Part shown: positions 22,229 to 34,178 of the stretch, one piece after another
Numbering within the stretch: position 1 is the first letter of the stretch
Layout of the letters: each line of letters opens with the position of its first letter
Assembly (NCBI GenBank): GCA_022701365.1
Contig: JAKUHH010000040.1
Span: forward strand, 992,001 to 1,056,000
Reading direction: 5' to 3'
Length of the DNA: 64,000 bases
From: Mycocentrospora acerina
Taxonomy: Eukaryota; Ascomycota; Dothideomycetes; Pleosporales
Made by a program: the position numbers and the translations under genes
The notes under the pieces: generated by a model
Told to the model about the DNA's origin: nothing
What the model saw: only the letters and a program-made list of their open reading frames with translations
Databases searched by the model: none

Positions 22229-23975
22229 ATGAATTATTCATCAGTTCACGCATCGGCATGCGCGTCCAACGCCATAGCATATCCTACAGTATTTGGTGCC
22301 AAAATTCTCGATATTTCCGCCAATCTTGTGCAGAACTTCAGCAGCCAAGTTTCTGACCAACTCTTCTACAATCATCCTTCGATATCGGTGAAAGGAATCG
22401 ACTACTGCAATGTGACTGTCACCTACACACATCCGGGTCAAAATGATACAATCAATGTTGAAACATGGCTTCCGATGAAGAATTGGAACGGACGACTTCA
22501 AGCGGTCGGTGGCGGTGGCTATGTAGCGGGTCGATTTCCGTTATCATATATTGCCATGGCTGGGGCTATCGGAGAAGGATATGTTGCCACGACTACTGAC
22601 GGCGGAATTGGGATGAGCTATGTCCCGGATCCGTGGGCTTTGAATAGTCCTGGAAATGTGAATTTGTACGCTCTCCAAGATTTGGCGTCGGTGTCGTTGA
22701 ACGATCAGGTACTAGAAAAAACTCATTCCCGATTTATTTTGCGTTATTCTTACTGATTAACACAACAACAGTCAATTATTGCGAAAGATATCACTAGGAA
22801 ATTTTATGGACAGCCTGCAAAATACTCATACTGGAGCGGCTGTTCTCAGGGTGGCCGTCAGGGGTTCTCACTTGCACAACGTTATCCAGATGCGTATGAT
22901 GGTATAGCTGCAGCGGCCCCGGCTTTTAACTGGGCACAGTTTATTCCTGCGGCTTCCTGGTCCCAGGTCATGATGGAGATCACAAAGCAATTCCCCTCCA
23001 AGTGCGAGATGGACTCGCTTACAGCTGCAGCCGTCACTGATTGTGATTCTCTGGACGGTGTTACTGATGGTCTGATTAGCGATCTCGCAGCCTGTTCTTT
23101 TGATCCGTTCTCTATGGTCGGAAAAGTTGTCAATTGCACCTCAACTGGGGAACTAGTAACTATTAGTAACGCATCTGCCACTGTGGCAAATTTGACTTGG
23201 ACAGGACCCCGAAAAGCAAACGGCGAGTTCCTTTGGCATGGTGTCAACTACCAAGCTAAACTGACGGGCGCGGATAAACCACAAGGGACTACGTCTGATT
23301 TGGGCTATGCATCTACGACTTGCAATTCAAATGGAACCTGTGTTGGAGTGCCTACTAATCTTGGAGAAGCCTGGTTCAAGTTTTTTGTTAAGAAGAATCC
23401 GGAATGGAACTACACCTTGATCAACTCTGTGCAGGAATACACAGATCTGTTCCATGAATCTGTTCAACAATATGATTCGATTATTGGAACTTCAGATGCG
23501 GATCTAACTCGATTCCGTGATGCTGGAGGTAAGATTGTTACTTATCATGGCGAGGTGAGCTACTATTCTTGTTTTACATTTTCTTCCCCAATCTCGAATT
23601 CTTTACAAATATTGTCAAATGTTTTGTTAACAACCCTCGCAATAGGCTGATGGCTTGATTCCTACAAAAGGAACCAGCGACTACTACGATCGTGTTATGA
23701 AACTTACGCCTAATGTCAAAGACTTCTTCCGCTACTTTGAAGTTCCAGGCCTTGCACATTGTGCTGGTGGATCAGGAGGTCAACCGACTGCAACATTCCA
23801 AGCCCTGGTTGATTGGGTTGAGAATGGGGTTGCGCCAGAGACTCTACCAATCACATTCAACGACACAACTGGGACAGAATACAGCAGGATTTTGTGCCCT
23901 TATCCGGAGAGAGCACGTCTTGTGTCAAAGTCATCGGATGTGACACAGGCTGCATCCTACAAGTGTTCTGTATGA
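22229..23975 (+). CDS. Tannase/feruloyl esterase family hydrolase
   Basis: The family cleaves ester bonds of gallate, ferulate or related aromatic acids in plant material. Exons are 22229-22708, 22772-23554 and 23646-23975, giving 530 residues, typical length. The CS-D-HC catalytic motif of fungal tannases is complete: Cys184-Ser185 in GCSQGG, Asp423 right after the second splice junction (HGEADGLIP), and His459-Cys460 in AHCAGG. The two neighbouring cysteines are expected to form a disulfide that joins Ser and His. The predicted protein begins MNYSSVHASACASNAIAYP without a hydrophobic signal sequence, which is unusual for this normally secreted family. An in-frame stop lies just upstream of the ATG, so a signal-bearing upstream exon would have to be spliced in. 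Confidence 0.93.
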
Positions 23976-24715
23976 GAGGAAAAAGGACACGTAGGTATGG
24001 ATTGTATTATAAATCTTGTTCCGAAGTTGGAGGGAGTTCGGACATATTGGAGTATTATTACTGCTAGAGGTTTTTAGATCGAAAAATGCCTTGCCATCTC
24101 GGAGTTGATCGTCAGGAGCCAGTGGTATATTTTGTTTTTGAGAGTTTAGAAGAGCCGAAGTTGAGTGGTCTATAGAGTTTTGTAATATTAAGATTTCTAC
24201 GTAAGGCAGTTATGATTTCCCTCAGAGGCTCGTGACGACAAGAAAGTTCATCGAGATGTAGATGTGACGAGGCCGATTTTGGATAGATTGAATGCGTGTG
24301 AATATTAGGAGCGCACCCTAGTAGAGAATCATTGTTTAAGGGTATTAAGTATGTTATGAATGAGGACAATTGCTTCCTACGTTGGGCGGATAGGCTTTTC
24401 CTCATGACAAGCACATATTCAAGCATGATTCTCGACCACTTTTGGCGGTATCCATGGATGTGAACGCCTGGCAAGGTTTCAGATTAACAACATGCGATGA
24501 AAATCCTCACGACAAAGAAGAAAATGGTATGCTTGACTACTAGCATGGCACAATTACAGATGGCAAGAGCGAAGTCAACCTTGCTCGTGGGCCAGATTAA
24601 TGACATCTTAGGTTTTCTCCAAACTTTTATCAATGTTTACCGCCAGAACCAATGTAAATGTCGCAATCAAGAGCTAAAGGACCTGTCAGCGATCGAGTCC
24701 TAGACAATCTCCGCA
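23976..24715. other. Convergent intergenic region
   Basis: 3' flanks of the esterase and the DUF202 gene. A 120-codon minus-strand open frame near 24112-24474 has no recognisable motif and is not called. Confidence 0.45.
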
Positions 24716-25557
24716 CTACCCATGAGACAATATCACTAAACGTACCATAGCAATCAACCCCATGATTGTCAATACCTCCCAACCCCCAGAATGTGTCACC
24801 CCTCTGCACAATGCTTGTTGTAGTTTCCAAAATCTAAACGCCCCAATGAGCAAGACCACCACAGCCGTACCTATGAAGGCGGTGCTCAGGGGAAGGCCTA
24901 TGATGTAGAATCCGATGAGTGGATTAGGGTGTGCAGCATGCTGGAGGCGGAAGAGTTGTGCGATTGTAATGCCGATCATGACGAGTATAAGAGAGGTGCG
25001 CAGGTACCCAAGGAAGGTGCGTTCAAGCGCTACGCATGATTAGGTGTGGCATCTGGACATGAGGGCCTGCGGGGGAATGTACCTAGATGGTCTCTGTGCG
25101 CGCCCTCATCTATTGTGAGACTGACATGGGCACACCAGAACTCGACGACGGGAGAGTACGAGTGTTTTGCCCGTCTTTCTCTATGCGAGCCAGTCGCGTC
25201 ATATGGGACTTCAATGTCTGGTTGTGTGCTTGCACCACTCGTTGCAGATGCACGACGCTGCGAGTGCGCTCGAGACGCAGTAACGCTCTGCGTGGACGTG
25301 ATGCGCGACCGTATCGTGGCATGAGCTGATACTGGCGCACCGTGAAAATGGAGTGAGTCTAGCTCACGCGAGACGCGTCGTCTCTCATATTGAGTAGACT
25401 CCTCAGAATCTGGGTGGGGCTCCTTATGCGTGCGCGCGTGAAGCGCAGCAGGTGGGAGTTTGAGTGGAGTCGCCGGCTGAGCGACGCGTTCAGTCATGGG
25501 TACAACAATCTCGTTGTTTGTAGATTTGGCAGTATTGCTGCACGCATGGCGGGGCAC
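24716..25557 (-). CDS. DUF202-domain small membrane protein
   Basis: Exon 1 is 25557-25083, intron 25082-25030, and exon 2 25029-24716, giving 262 residues. Residues 1 to about 150 are hydrophilic and probably disordered (Arg, Ser, Thr, Glu-rich). The DUF202 domain begins at the splice junction with HRDHLALERTFLGYLRTSL, matching the family pattern (N/L)ERTFLxWLRTS. It continues with three membrane helices: LVMIGITIAQLF, LSTAFIGTAVVVLLIGAFRFW and WEVLTIMGLIAMVRLVI. DUF202 proteins are small membrane proteins, related in fold to the membrane part of vacuolar transporter chaperone subunits; the function of this type is not known. A second in-frame Met about 20 codons downstream is an alternative start. 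Confidence 0.85.
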
Positions 25558-26633
25558 GAGGGTGACGTAGATGCCATGACCATGGAATTAGTGAATGCGG
25601 TTATCGCGACACAAGCTCGCCTTGAACTTGGACAACTCCCGGACTATCGCCTGATCACCTCCGCGTCTTCTGATAACGCCGACGCGTCTCGCTCACTCAC
25701 CCATCCACTCCTCTTCAACACACCACTTCAACTGCATCATGCATTGAACAGTCTGTGGAAATGCACTACATGACGTCGTGAATACTAAAGGGGTTGTTCT
25801 CAAAAGGTTAGTCTTGTGACATGACACAGCTAGCCGGCTCAAGCGTCGCATTTTTGCACCATCCTCAGGCCTCACAGGATCGAAGTCGCATGGCCCTAGA
25901 AACCATGTGTTTTTTCTCGAGGGTCTAGAGTATTGGACAGACTAAAACTTCGAGCTGAAGAAAGTGCTTGCGCCGAGTCGTTGTGCACAAAGAGAGAAGG
26001 AGCGCGCGGCAGGAGTGACAAACCTGCGACTTTCCAAGTCCGATGCGCCGCGCCGCACATATTCTTACCCGCATCCGAATGTCACTCTGTATCAATGCAG
26101 CGCGTATGAAATACTATCGTGGCCAGTGAGAATCACGTTTGCACTCTAAACTCCTGGGACCATAGTAGCTGTGCCGCACTCAGATTTGCGCCACATGTTT
26201 CTCCTCTCGTGACAGCGCTTGCGGCTGCATGGCTCGGGCCGCATTCTGATGCAACGATCCGCGTCACTGAGAACCAATAATTGGACCAACTACTCTAGCC
26301 TGGGGTAAATGGCGAGATGTTCCAGATAGCACTTGGTAGGCATTCGGAGAAGTTGCACTCGTCACTGGTGACAACAATCTAAATATACACACGTCGGATT
26401 ACTCTGAACCAAAGCCCTTACACCAACTATTATCCTGGAACTACTTTCGTGAAGCAGACAAAGTCTCACGTTCTAATTTTACGTCGATAGCACGCTATTC
26501 ACCAAGCTCAGAGAGGATTTCAACTTTCAATCATAATGCAATGGGTATAAGTAAGCTTGATCCGCCATGCAGTACAGGCAGACATCTGACTTTAGCCATT
26601 ATTCCTGTAAATTTCCCATCTTTCCTAGTCACT
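25558..26633. other. Intergenic region between divergent genes
   Basis: About 1.1 kb separating the DUF202 gene (minus) and the dynamin-like gene (plus). It should hold both promoters. Short open frames show no known domain. Confidence 0.5.
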
Positions 26634-29314
26634 ATGAATCCGCTTTCACCTACCTCTCCCGTATTCTTTGAAGCCAATTCTCCACTAACCGAAAATCCTC
26701 CTCAACTACCCGCGTTGGTTTCGCTCGAACAGCTCCAAACACCGCAACAAGTCGAATTGCTGGACAAGATCGACGAGTTGCGTAGTCAGGGACTGGACCA
26801 TTATGGCATTAGTCTTCCACAGCTGGTCGTATGTGGAGATCAATCATCCGGAAAGAGTTCTCTACTTGAAGGGCTGACCCGGCTTCGCTTCCCAACTCGG
26901 GAGGGCCTTTGTACCACCTTCGCTACAGAGGTCCTTCTCAGGAAAGAGTCGAGCGTCGAAATATCATGTACAATCACTCCGAGCAAGTCTCGGTCACCAG
27001 CTCAGCGACGGGAACTTGCCAAATTCAAACGAACTTTCTCTTCATGTGAGGATTTTCCGTTCCCGTCCGTCGCCAATGAAGCAAAGGATCATATGGCGAT
27101 TGGCGTCGCAGAAAGCCAGGGCGACTTCTTCGAAGATGTGTTACGGATCAAGTATTCAGGTCCCGACTTACCCTCCTTGACCATTGTGGATCTTCCAGGC
27201 CTTATCGAGACCCAGCTCAATGGTGGCAACGGTGCTCAGAAAATTGCTGAGCTTGTGACTAGCTATGTGAAAAATGAAGCGTCCATAATCCTGGCCATTG
27301 TGTCTGCTGATTGCGACTCAGAGAGACAGAGAGTATGGAGCTACCTTGCAAAATACGACCCTAAGGGAACGCGAAGCCTGGGTATCGTAACTAAGCCCGA
27401 CAAGACTGAAAGTGGAGGTGAGCTAGAACAAGCTATGATAGAGCTGGTTAGGAACAATCAGTATTCGCTCAGTCATGGTTGGCACGCCGTGAAAAACCGG
27501 AGTTTTTCAACTCGTACTCAGTCAGACTCTGAGCGCGATGTTTCAGAGCGAGATTTTTTCGCAACAGGGAAGTGGGCGACAATCCCTAAGCAAGACGTCG
27601 GGATCGCAAATCTTCGAACAAAATTGTCGCGTATGCTGCTAGAGCATATTGGCAAAGAGCTTCCCTCCCTTGTAGCTACCGTCCAGGATGCAATCACATC
27701 AACAGAGTCTGGTCTCAAATTTCTGGGCAACGCTCGGGAAACAAGCAGACAACAGCGTGGCTACTTGACAGGACACTCCGAGAGCTTCCAAGTGCTTACC
27801 CACGACGCGCTAAGAGGAATTTACAATAACAGGTTCTTCGCCTTATCTTCTGGTAATGAACCTACCCCTACAAGACTACGCACCGAAATTCAAAATCTTA
27901 ACATTGCCTTCGCTCACACTATGTATCGTAAGGGTCACGCCTGGGATGTCTCGGATGAGTTGCCGAGCACTAAATCGAATTCAAGAATGGGGGTCACTCC
28001 CTCTCTTGCTGTGCAAGAATATGAAGCCCGGTTCAATGGTCCTGCCTGGATTAGCAGGACAGAGTTTCTTGAGAAAATAATAGGCGACTTCGTTCAACAG
28101 AGTCGGCCGTCGGGTCTACCCTCGCTGGTGAACCCTTGGGTTATTGGAGAAGTGTTTCGCCAGCAGTCTCGACCATGGAAAAATATTGCGGAACATCATC
28201 TGAAGCGCGTTTTTCAGACTGTAAAGACCTATGTTGAAGAGGCTATAGGGTCCTTGATGGATACGCGGACTTGTAATATGTTGATATTCGAACATGTACA
28301 GCCTGAGCTGGATCGACGATGGCAGTGTGTCGAGTCCAAGTTTGATGAGTTGTTGGTCCCATATACTGAACAGGATCCTATCACATATGACCCTAGTTTT
28401 ATTCAAGAGATCGAAGAGATCAGAATTGCACGTTACAACAAAATTCACTCAAAGTCCGAAAGCCAATCTACTGTGGTACATGGACACTCCAATGTACTAT
28501 CAGCGTCCCAGGTTTTCGGTCGTAATCTTTTGACTGAATCAATGGACGATTTTACTAATTCAGAAATCCTGGACCTTATGCAGACATATTACAAGGTTGG
28601 TCCTGCGCTACGCGATCACGCACTCCTAGATGAACCTTACTGACATAGCTTCCCTTAGCGAGCATTGTCAGTCTTTATTAACAATATTGCTGTCCTTGCT
28701 GTAGAGAATTGTATAATCAAAGATCTCTCCTCAATCTTCTCACCAACAATGATCGCGGACTTAGACGACGAAAAATTACATTCCATCGCCGCCGAGTCAA
28801 TCGAAGTGCGCCACGAGCGCGAGTCGCTCAAACAGAAGTTGAATGCCCTCAAAAGTGGTAAAGCAGTCTTGTACGAGCACATGGGTAAGATTTTCTGAAT
28901 TCCCATAACCCATAGTCAAGCTAATTCACGTACAGCGATGAGGCCATCTATTCGGGTAAAAACTTCACGACTTCCTGGACACCCCGTTCCACCGCGTCCG
29001 CACATATCGCAGCTTGCTGATAGTAGTGGTAAAAAAGAAGAAGACAATGAAGAAGGCAAGTTGCAATGTTCTCAAACTGCCCATCGCTAACTTTTCTAAC
29101 AGTCTGCGGCGTGACCACACAGTTCAACAACCTTGTCATAACGCCACCTCCATCTAGATCGAGAACCCCACCACGGTCACGTCGTCGCGTTGATTCAGCA
29201 ACGGGCAAATTTGGTAGAAGTCTGGATGGAAGGAAACGCTCACCGCATGCCTGGCCCCCAAAGTTTGATCTTGTCGCGTCCACTAGTGGGGATGAGTCCG
29301 AGGAGACAACCTGA
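26634..29314 (+). CDS. Dynamin-like GTPase with GED region
   Basis: Large membrane-remodelling GTPase of the fungal dynamin/Mx-like group. Exons: 26634-28595, 28659-28884, 28936-29055, 29103-29314, about 839 residues. An in-frame ATG at 26541 would add 31 residues. GTPase motifs: P-loop GDQSSGKSS near 68-76, a switch I Thr within GLCTTFATEV, DLPG in the TIVDLPGLIE block, and TKPD. The middle/stalk region follows. The GTPase effector domain is split by intron 1 and reads YYKRALSVFINNIAVLAVENC, then SIFSPTMIADLDDEKLHSIAAES. The last intron (29056-29102) starts with GC (AG|GCAAGT) and ends with a GCTAAC branch and CTAACAG acceptor. If it is retained, the protein stops at 29090. If spliced, it gains a basic Pro/Arg/Ser tail ending DESEETT. 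Such genes often sit in accessory regions; the target membrane is unknown. Confidence 0.9.
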
Positions 29315-29630
29315 TGAGATGACCTAAGATCTATAGCGTAGCAATTATGATTGACAATTGCTTGAAACCGAATATCATGCATTTTACTTGTCATACATCC
29401 CGCTTGTCTATTTTCTTCTTTAGAGTGTAAATCTTGGACGATTATGTACCTATTATGTGGGAAATTGCAGGGCAATTGAAGCCACACTACCATGTGCGAC
29501 CGAAAGTTACGCTTGAAAATTGTACAGTCTATTAAAATTAGGGTCAGAGCAAAATCGTCCAAACGAATCCGAACTCAGTCAAAACGCTTATCTGAGTATA
29601 GAGGATTGGGTGTGAGGAGCTTGTGCCATC
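29315..29630. other. Short intergenic region
   Basis: No gene seen; 3' flank of the dynamin-like gene and remnant upstream sequence of the following pseudogene. Confidence 0.45.
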
Positions 29631-30739
29631 ATGACAATATTCAACTCTGGGATCCCGACGTTACGCTGGGGCATCATAGGTACAGACCTTTTCAGAGATG
29701 ATTCTAATACCTCTTGGATTCCTAGCAGGCGCTGGCCAGATTCCTTCTGTATTTGTGAAGGACATAGCACTCTCAAGAGACAACGCACGTGCGACACTCT
29801 CTGTCAGCGCGATTGGACCGTCTAGTCTCGAAAAAGGCATATCATTCATCGAATAAAACATTCCAAATATGCCCGCTCCAAACATTTACGTTTGATACGA
29901 AGAGGTTTATCGAGATCCCACAGTTGAAATCGTGTACATCGGTACGCTGAACTTATTCCACAAGAAAAACTGTCTCAACGCTATTGCAGCTGGAAATCAT
30001 GTTCTCTACGAAAAAGCATTTACAGCGAACGCCCTTGAAGCCCAGGAGGTGCTTTCGGCTGCGGCTGAAAAAAAAACATCTTCGTCATGAAAACAATGTG
30101 GACACGATTTTATCCGCTCATTCAGTATTTGCAAAAAGTGCTCTTTGAAGACAAGCTTATTGGTGATGTTCGCCGCACATTCTCTGATTTTGGTCAAGAT
30201 CACAAACTCGGAAATCTCGGACCAGAATTAAGTCACCAGGACCCTCCACTGGGGGCAGGGAGTTTGTTAACTATTGGAATCTACTTATTGAATAAGGGAC
30301 TTCTCCCCTTGTATGAGAAAATTGGCTTCAACGCCGCAAAAACGATGATTGTGGCTGATTGGAGCTTGGTGGTTGGAGTGGACGTAGCTGCAAGTATTAT
30401 CCCACAGTATCCAGCGAATGATTGTCAGGCGGATCTTACGTCCACCTCAGAATTTCAAGGCGGAACCGATTTTTGACACATTGAAGGAACGAAGGGGTAT
30501 GAGTTATTCAATGAGCGTTATACTTCAGCACTAATGTCTTTTTCTGTCTGGTCAAGCAACCTCCATGGACAAAACTTTAGGATATCGAAGGAGCCGGTCT
30601 CTATTGGGAAGCTGATGCTGTTGCAGAATATATTGTGGCTGGAAGATCAGAGAACGATCTCATGTCTTATAAAGAGACTTTGAGAATCATGCGTGTGATG
30701 GATGAGGTAAGGCATCAGGGAGGAGCAATCTTCCTTTAA
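29631..30739 (+). pseudogene. Degraded Gfo/Idh/MocA oxidoreductase (dihydrodiol/D-xylose dehydrogenase type)
   Basis: Remnant of an NAD(P)-dependent sugar or dihydrodiol dehydrogenase. Recognisable pieces lie in order: LRWGIIG, joined across a small intron to AGQIPSVFVKDIAL; VSAIGPSSLEKGISFIE; YEEVYRDPTVEIVYIGTLN; HKKNCLNAIAAGNHVLYEKAF; MWTRFYPLIQYLQK; and near the end IEGAGLYWEADAVAEYIV, RIMRVMDEVRHQGG. It is broken by an in-frame TAA after FIE (near 29855), a TGA just before YEEVY (near 29895) and a frameshift in an A-run near 30068-30077. Further damage lies between about 30470 and 30590. The family's Glu-Lys-Pro motif survives as EKA. At least four lesions make a functional product very unlikely. 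Confidence 0.85.
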
Positions 30740-31319
30740 GGTAGTGCCTTGCCCTAGTAAAGAATCATTAATTGTAGATTTTTTCCTGAATTTTTTTTTT
30801 CAAATTCAGGCATGCCTTAGAATGAGTATAGTTTTCTGAGATCAGGTGAAGATCCCGAAATTACACGTATACTTTATCGTTTTGTCGCGAATAGCGATAA
30901 GTTCAACCCGCGAAAATGAAAGACTATGGTCAAGGCGGAAATTAAGAAACGGCTAACTTGAGCATGTTCTTGCATGCACATGTAAGCAAGTCCTAGAGTT
31001 ACGTACGTATCGGTTGCATTGGTCTATATCTAACGCTGACTTTGCAGTTTGACACTATTCATCAGCACGGTTGTCCATACTTACCGACCGAGGGATTACT
31101 AACCGCTTCTTACCTAGGCTAGCTTTGGAGATTACTAAACCTCCGAGGACAACCTCGCTTTCCCCGCATGATTGACGATTCAATAAGACAATTTTACACA
31201 ATAGAGAAATCGCCATCCGTCACAGCACCTTGACCCATTCGCAACGTGGACTATAATAGTATTTAGAAAGTCAAGCTTCACTAAATCAACAAGATCTACT
31301 TTCTTCAACATCCTTCATC
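30740..31319. other. Intergenic region upstream of the SDR gene
   Basis: No gene is seen. A CTATAATAG element at 31251-31259, about 65 bp before the SDR start codon, could serve as a TATA-like element. Confidence 0.45.
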
Positions 31320-32108
31320 ATGTCTCAAAACACATCCAACAAACCTGTCATGGCAGTCGTGGGTGCTGGCCCAGGAATTGGAGAGGCCGTGGCTCGCCGC
31401 TTTGCAACCGAAGGCTTTGTCGTTGCGCTCCTCGCTCGAACCGAAGACAAGCTCCAAACGATGGCACAAGGCATTGATAACGACGTGGGCAAGGGTACAG
31501 CACACTACTACATCACCGACCTGCGCATCGAGGATTCCGTCATTTCTAGCTTTGCCAAAATTCGATCAGAATTGGGCCCTGTACAAGTGCTCGTTTATAA
31601 TGCCGGTGCGCGACGCGTCAATGGTCGCTCGATTCTCGACACTACTACTGAAGAGTTTGAAAACTTCACCAAAATCAACCTCTTTGGCGCATTTTGGTCC
31701 AGCAAATGCGTCCTCCCCGACATGCTCGCGGCTGGAAAAGGCACTATTCTTTTCACGAGTGCAACAGGTGCTTTACGTGGGATGCCAGGACTCGCCAGTT
31801 TTTCGCCAGGCAAGTTTGGGTTGCGCTCGCTGTGTCAGGTTATCACGCGGGAGTATCAAAGCAAGGGCATTCATGCTGTAAATATCATCGTTGACGGACC
31901 TGTGGATGGGAAGCTGATCGGAGGTGTCATGAGAAGACAGTGGGCGCGGAATGGAATTGAAGACAAGCTGAATGATATCGATTCGCACCTCATTCAGCCA
32001 ACTGATCTGGCCCACACGTACTGGTTCTTACATACGCAGCCACGCAGTACGTGGACGCAAGAATTGGATGTCCGGGCAATGAAAGAAACTTTATTCACGA
32101 AGCTCTAA
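31320..32108 (+). CDS. Short-chain dehydrogenase/reductase, atypical active site, PTS1-like C-terminus
   Basis: Single-exon gene of 262 residues. The cofactor loop VVGAGPGIGEAVARRF (GxxxGxG at 15-21) and the NAG motif (VYNAGARR) are those of classical SDRs. The active-site Ser is in LFTSATGALRG. The usual YxxxK motif reads FSPGK (in ASFSPGKFGLRSL): Lys is kept but Tyr is not. This is also seen in a group of SDRs with FAxxKFALR. Catalysis may therefore differ from the standard Ser-Tyr-Lys triad. The C-terminus is FTKL, resembling a weak peroxisomal PTS1. It sits next to a CoA-ligase-like gene and a kappa-GST-like gene that also end in PTS1-like tripeptides. Confidence 0.92.
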   Translation: MSQNTSNKPVMAVVGAGPGIGEAVARRFATEGFVVALLARTEDKLQTMAQGIDNDVGKGTAHYYITDLRIEDSVISSFAKIRSELGPVQVLVYNAGARRVNGRSILDTTTEEFENFTKINLFGAFWSSKCVLPDMLAAGKGTILFTSATGALRGMPGLASFSPGKFGLRSLCQVITREYQSKGIHAVNIIVDGPVDGKLIGGVMRRQWARNGIEDKLNDIDSHLIQPTDLAHTYWFLHTQPRSTWTQELDVRAMKETLFTKL

Positions 32109-32442
32109 AATATCTTGTGCAATCAACTACCTAAAGCACATGATTATCGTAAGAACACCCTCAGAAGTATTGTAGCAAAGCTGTAGTCTATTATCAATGT
32201 TAATTAATTCAAAAATTTACAACTACCTTTGCTGTGCTTTTGAAATTTTGATTCTGTGTGAATAAATAAACCCACTGATTAAACAATGGAACCACAGATG
32301 AAATTGATTATTTACCATGATTCCAAATTGCACAATCATTCAGACTTGCATGGAAATTCACTGGTAAAGAAACTAGTCTAACAGGTATATGATCGCATCA
32401 GACCATCAAGCGATACAGAAATCAATATCAACGAGTATATAA
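32109..32442. other. Convergent intergenic region between SDR and CoA ligase genes
   Basis: AT-rich 3' flanks; no gene seen. Confidence 0.5.
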
Positions 32443-34178
32443 CTACAAACGAGCTTTCACAATTTCTTGTAGACTCTCTTGTTTGGCCTGTTCGACAAGC
32501 ACTCGCCTAAGAAGCTTTCCTGCAGCACTTTTTGGAACGGAATCCACAAATCTGATGCCACCTCGAAGTCGTTTATAAGGAGCTACCTGTCCATTCAACC
32601 ACTTGTGAATTTTCTCTCGCATCCCTTCATCTCGAATGTAGCCACTGGCCAGCACAATGTATGCTCTTGGTAATTCAGTCGCCCGCTGCTCACTGTACAC
32701 TCCGATTACAGCCACATCAGCAACAGCTGGATTCGCAAGCAGTAAACCTTCTAGCTGTGCTGGCGCAACCTGAAAGCCATTATATTTGATAAGCTCCTTA
32801 ACGCGGTCTGTTATGTAGATGTTTTCCTGCTTGTCAACATAGCCAACATCGCCGGTCCGGTACCAGCCTTCAGCATCAATTGCTTCGCTGGTAGCCTTTG
32901 GGTTGTTGTAATAACCTTTGAAAATGTTTGGTCCTTTTATCAAAATCTCTCCTTCTTCACCATGGCCTACCTCCTTACCGTCTTGTACAATCTTCAATGA
33001 TAGGCTTGGTCCCAGACGCCCGGAGCTTCCGATAGGCTTGTTCCAGTTATTCAGGTCCTGGCCAGCTACACCCGGAGAAGCCTCAGATAGGCCATAGCCT
33101 TGCTTGACTGGAACTCCAAGACGGCGGTAAATTCCCTCAATAATATCTTTTGCCGTAGTCGCTGCCGACGAATGCATCATCCGCAGGGATCGTAAGCTAT
33201 ACTTGTCAATTACAGGACTTTTGGCGAGAGCAAGTGCCACAGGTGGAACAATGTAGGCAATAGTTATCATTTCCCGATCAATGGCTTCGCAGAATTCCTT
33301 CAAGTCAAATTTCTGCATGATGAAGGTAGTAATACCTCGATAAAGCGGTGTGAGGATCAACACCGCAATTCCTAAACAGGTCAGTATTTGTTCGATACAA
33401 AATAAAATTTTCATACCATAGATGTGGTACATCGGCAGAAATCCAAGACTTCTATCCTCCTTCCAGTCCAATAGATCTGCAGATCCTATGGCTTGGTTCT
33501 GCAACGTGTTTGCCACTATATTCTCGTGCGTTAACATGACCCCCTTCGGTAGGCCTGTGGTTCCGGAAGAATATACAAGAAACGCAAGATCTTCTTTCGG
33601 GTTAATGATGGCTTGGTTTACACTTGAAGATGTGCTTCTAATGCTTGAAAAGTGTTGAACTCGACGCTTCGAGTCTACGTCTCCAACCAACAAAATGCGA
33701 TCATGGCCCAACCCAACTATTGAGGCCGCTTCACAAGCAGTTTCGAGGCAGGCTAAATTGGTTGTCAAGGCTTTGGCTTTGCTAGACTTTAACTGCGAAA
33801 CCAACTCGTCTACCGTGTACTGATTGTTTAATGGGCAGACTACGCCTCCCGCAAACAAAGTGCCGAATGTCACAGCGGTAACATCGATATGATTCGGTGT
33901 CATCAAGGCAAGGACATCTCCCTTTTTCCATTCCCAATGTTCCAAAAGTCCTTTTCCAAACTGTTCGGCTGATGTGCGAATATCCTGAAACGTGAGCTTT
34001 TTTTGAGCAGCGATGTCCACGTAAATGACTGTTATCAAAACGTAAGACTTGGAAGCAATTCGCGTAATGGATACTAACCATGATTATCTGCATATTCTCG
34101 ATCAACTCTTGAAAACAGAAAGGTCCACAAGTCTACAAGGGGAATAGTAATCGGTGCAAAAGACGATTCGACAGGCAT
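32443..34178 (-). CDS. Acyl-CoA synthetase / 4-coumarate-CoA ligase-like enzyme, peroxisomal
   Basis: Adenylate-forming ligase that activates a carboxylic acid via acyl-AMP to acyl-CoA. Exons: 34178-34079, 34028-33417, 33371-32443, giving 546 residues. The intron at 33416-33372 is 45 nt and in frame; removing it restores the family block MYHIYGIAVLILTPLYRG. Core motifs: P-loop YSSGTTGLPKGVMLTH, GYGLSEASPG, GWYRTGDVGYVD, the hinge YITDRVKELIKYNG, and catalytic Lys in PKSAAGKLLRR. The C-terminus is ARL, a good PTS1, so peroxisomal import is likely, as for many fungal 4CL-like enzymes. The start at 34178 (MPVESSFAPITIPLVD) matches the usual family N-terminus. The substrate could be a medium-chain fatty, phenylpropanoid or other aromatic acid; the sequence alone does not decide. 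Confidence 0.94.

Noticed and set aside
24716..24750. A 30-nt intron at the 3' end of the DUF202 gene (GTACGT to TAG)
   Set aside because: Too short for a fungal intron, and the unspliced reading gives a normal third membrane helix followed by a stop.
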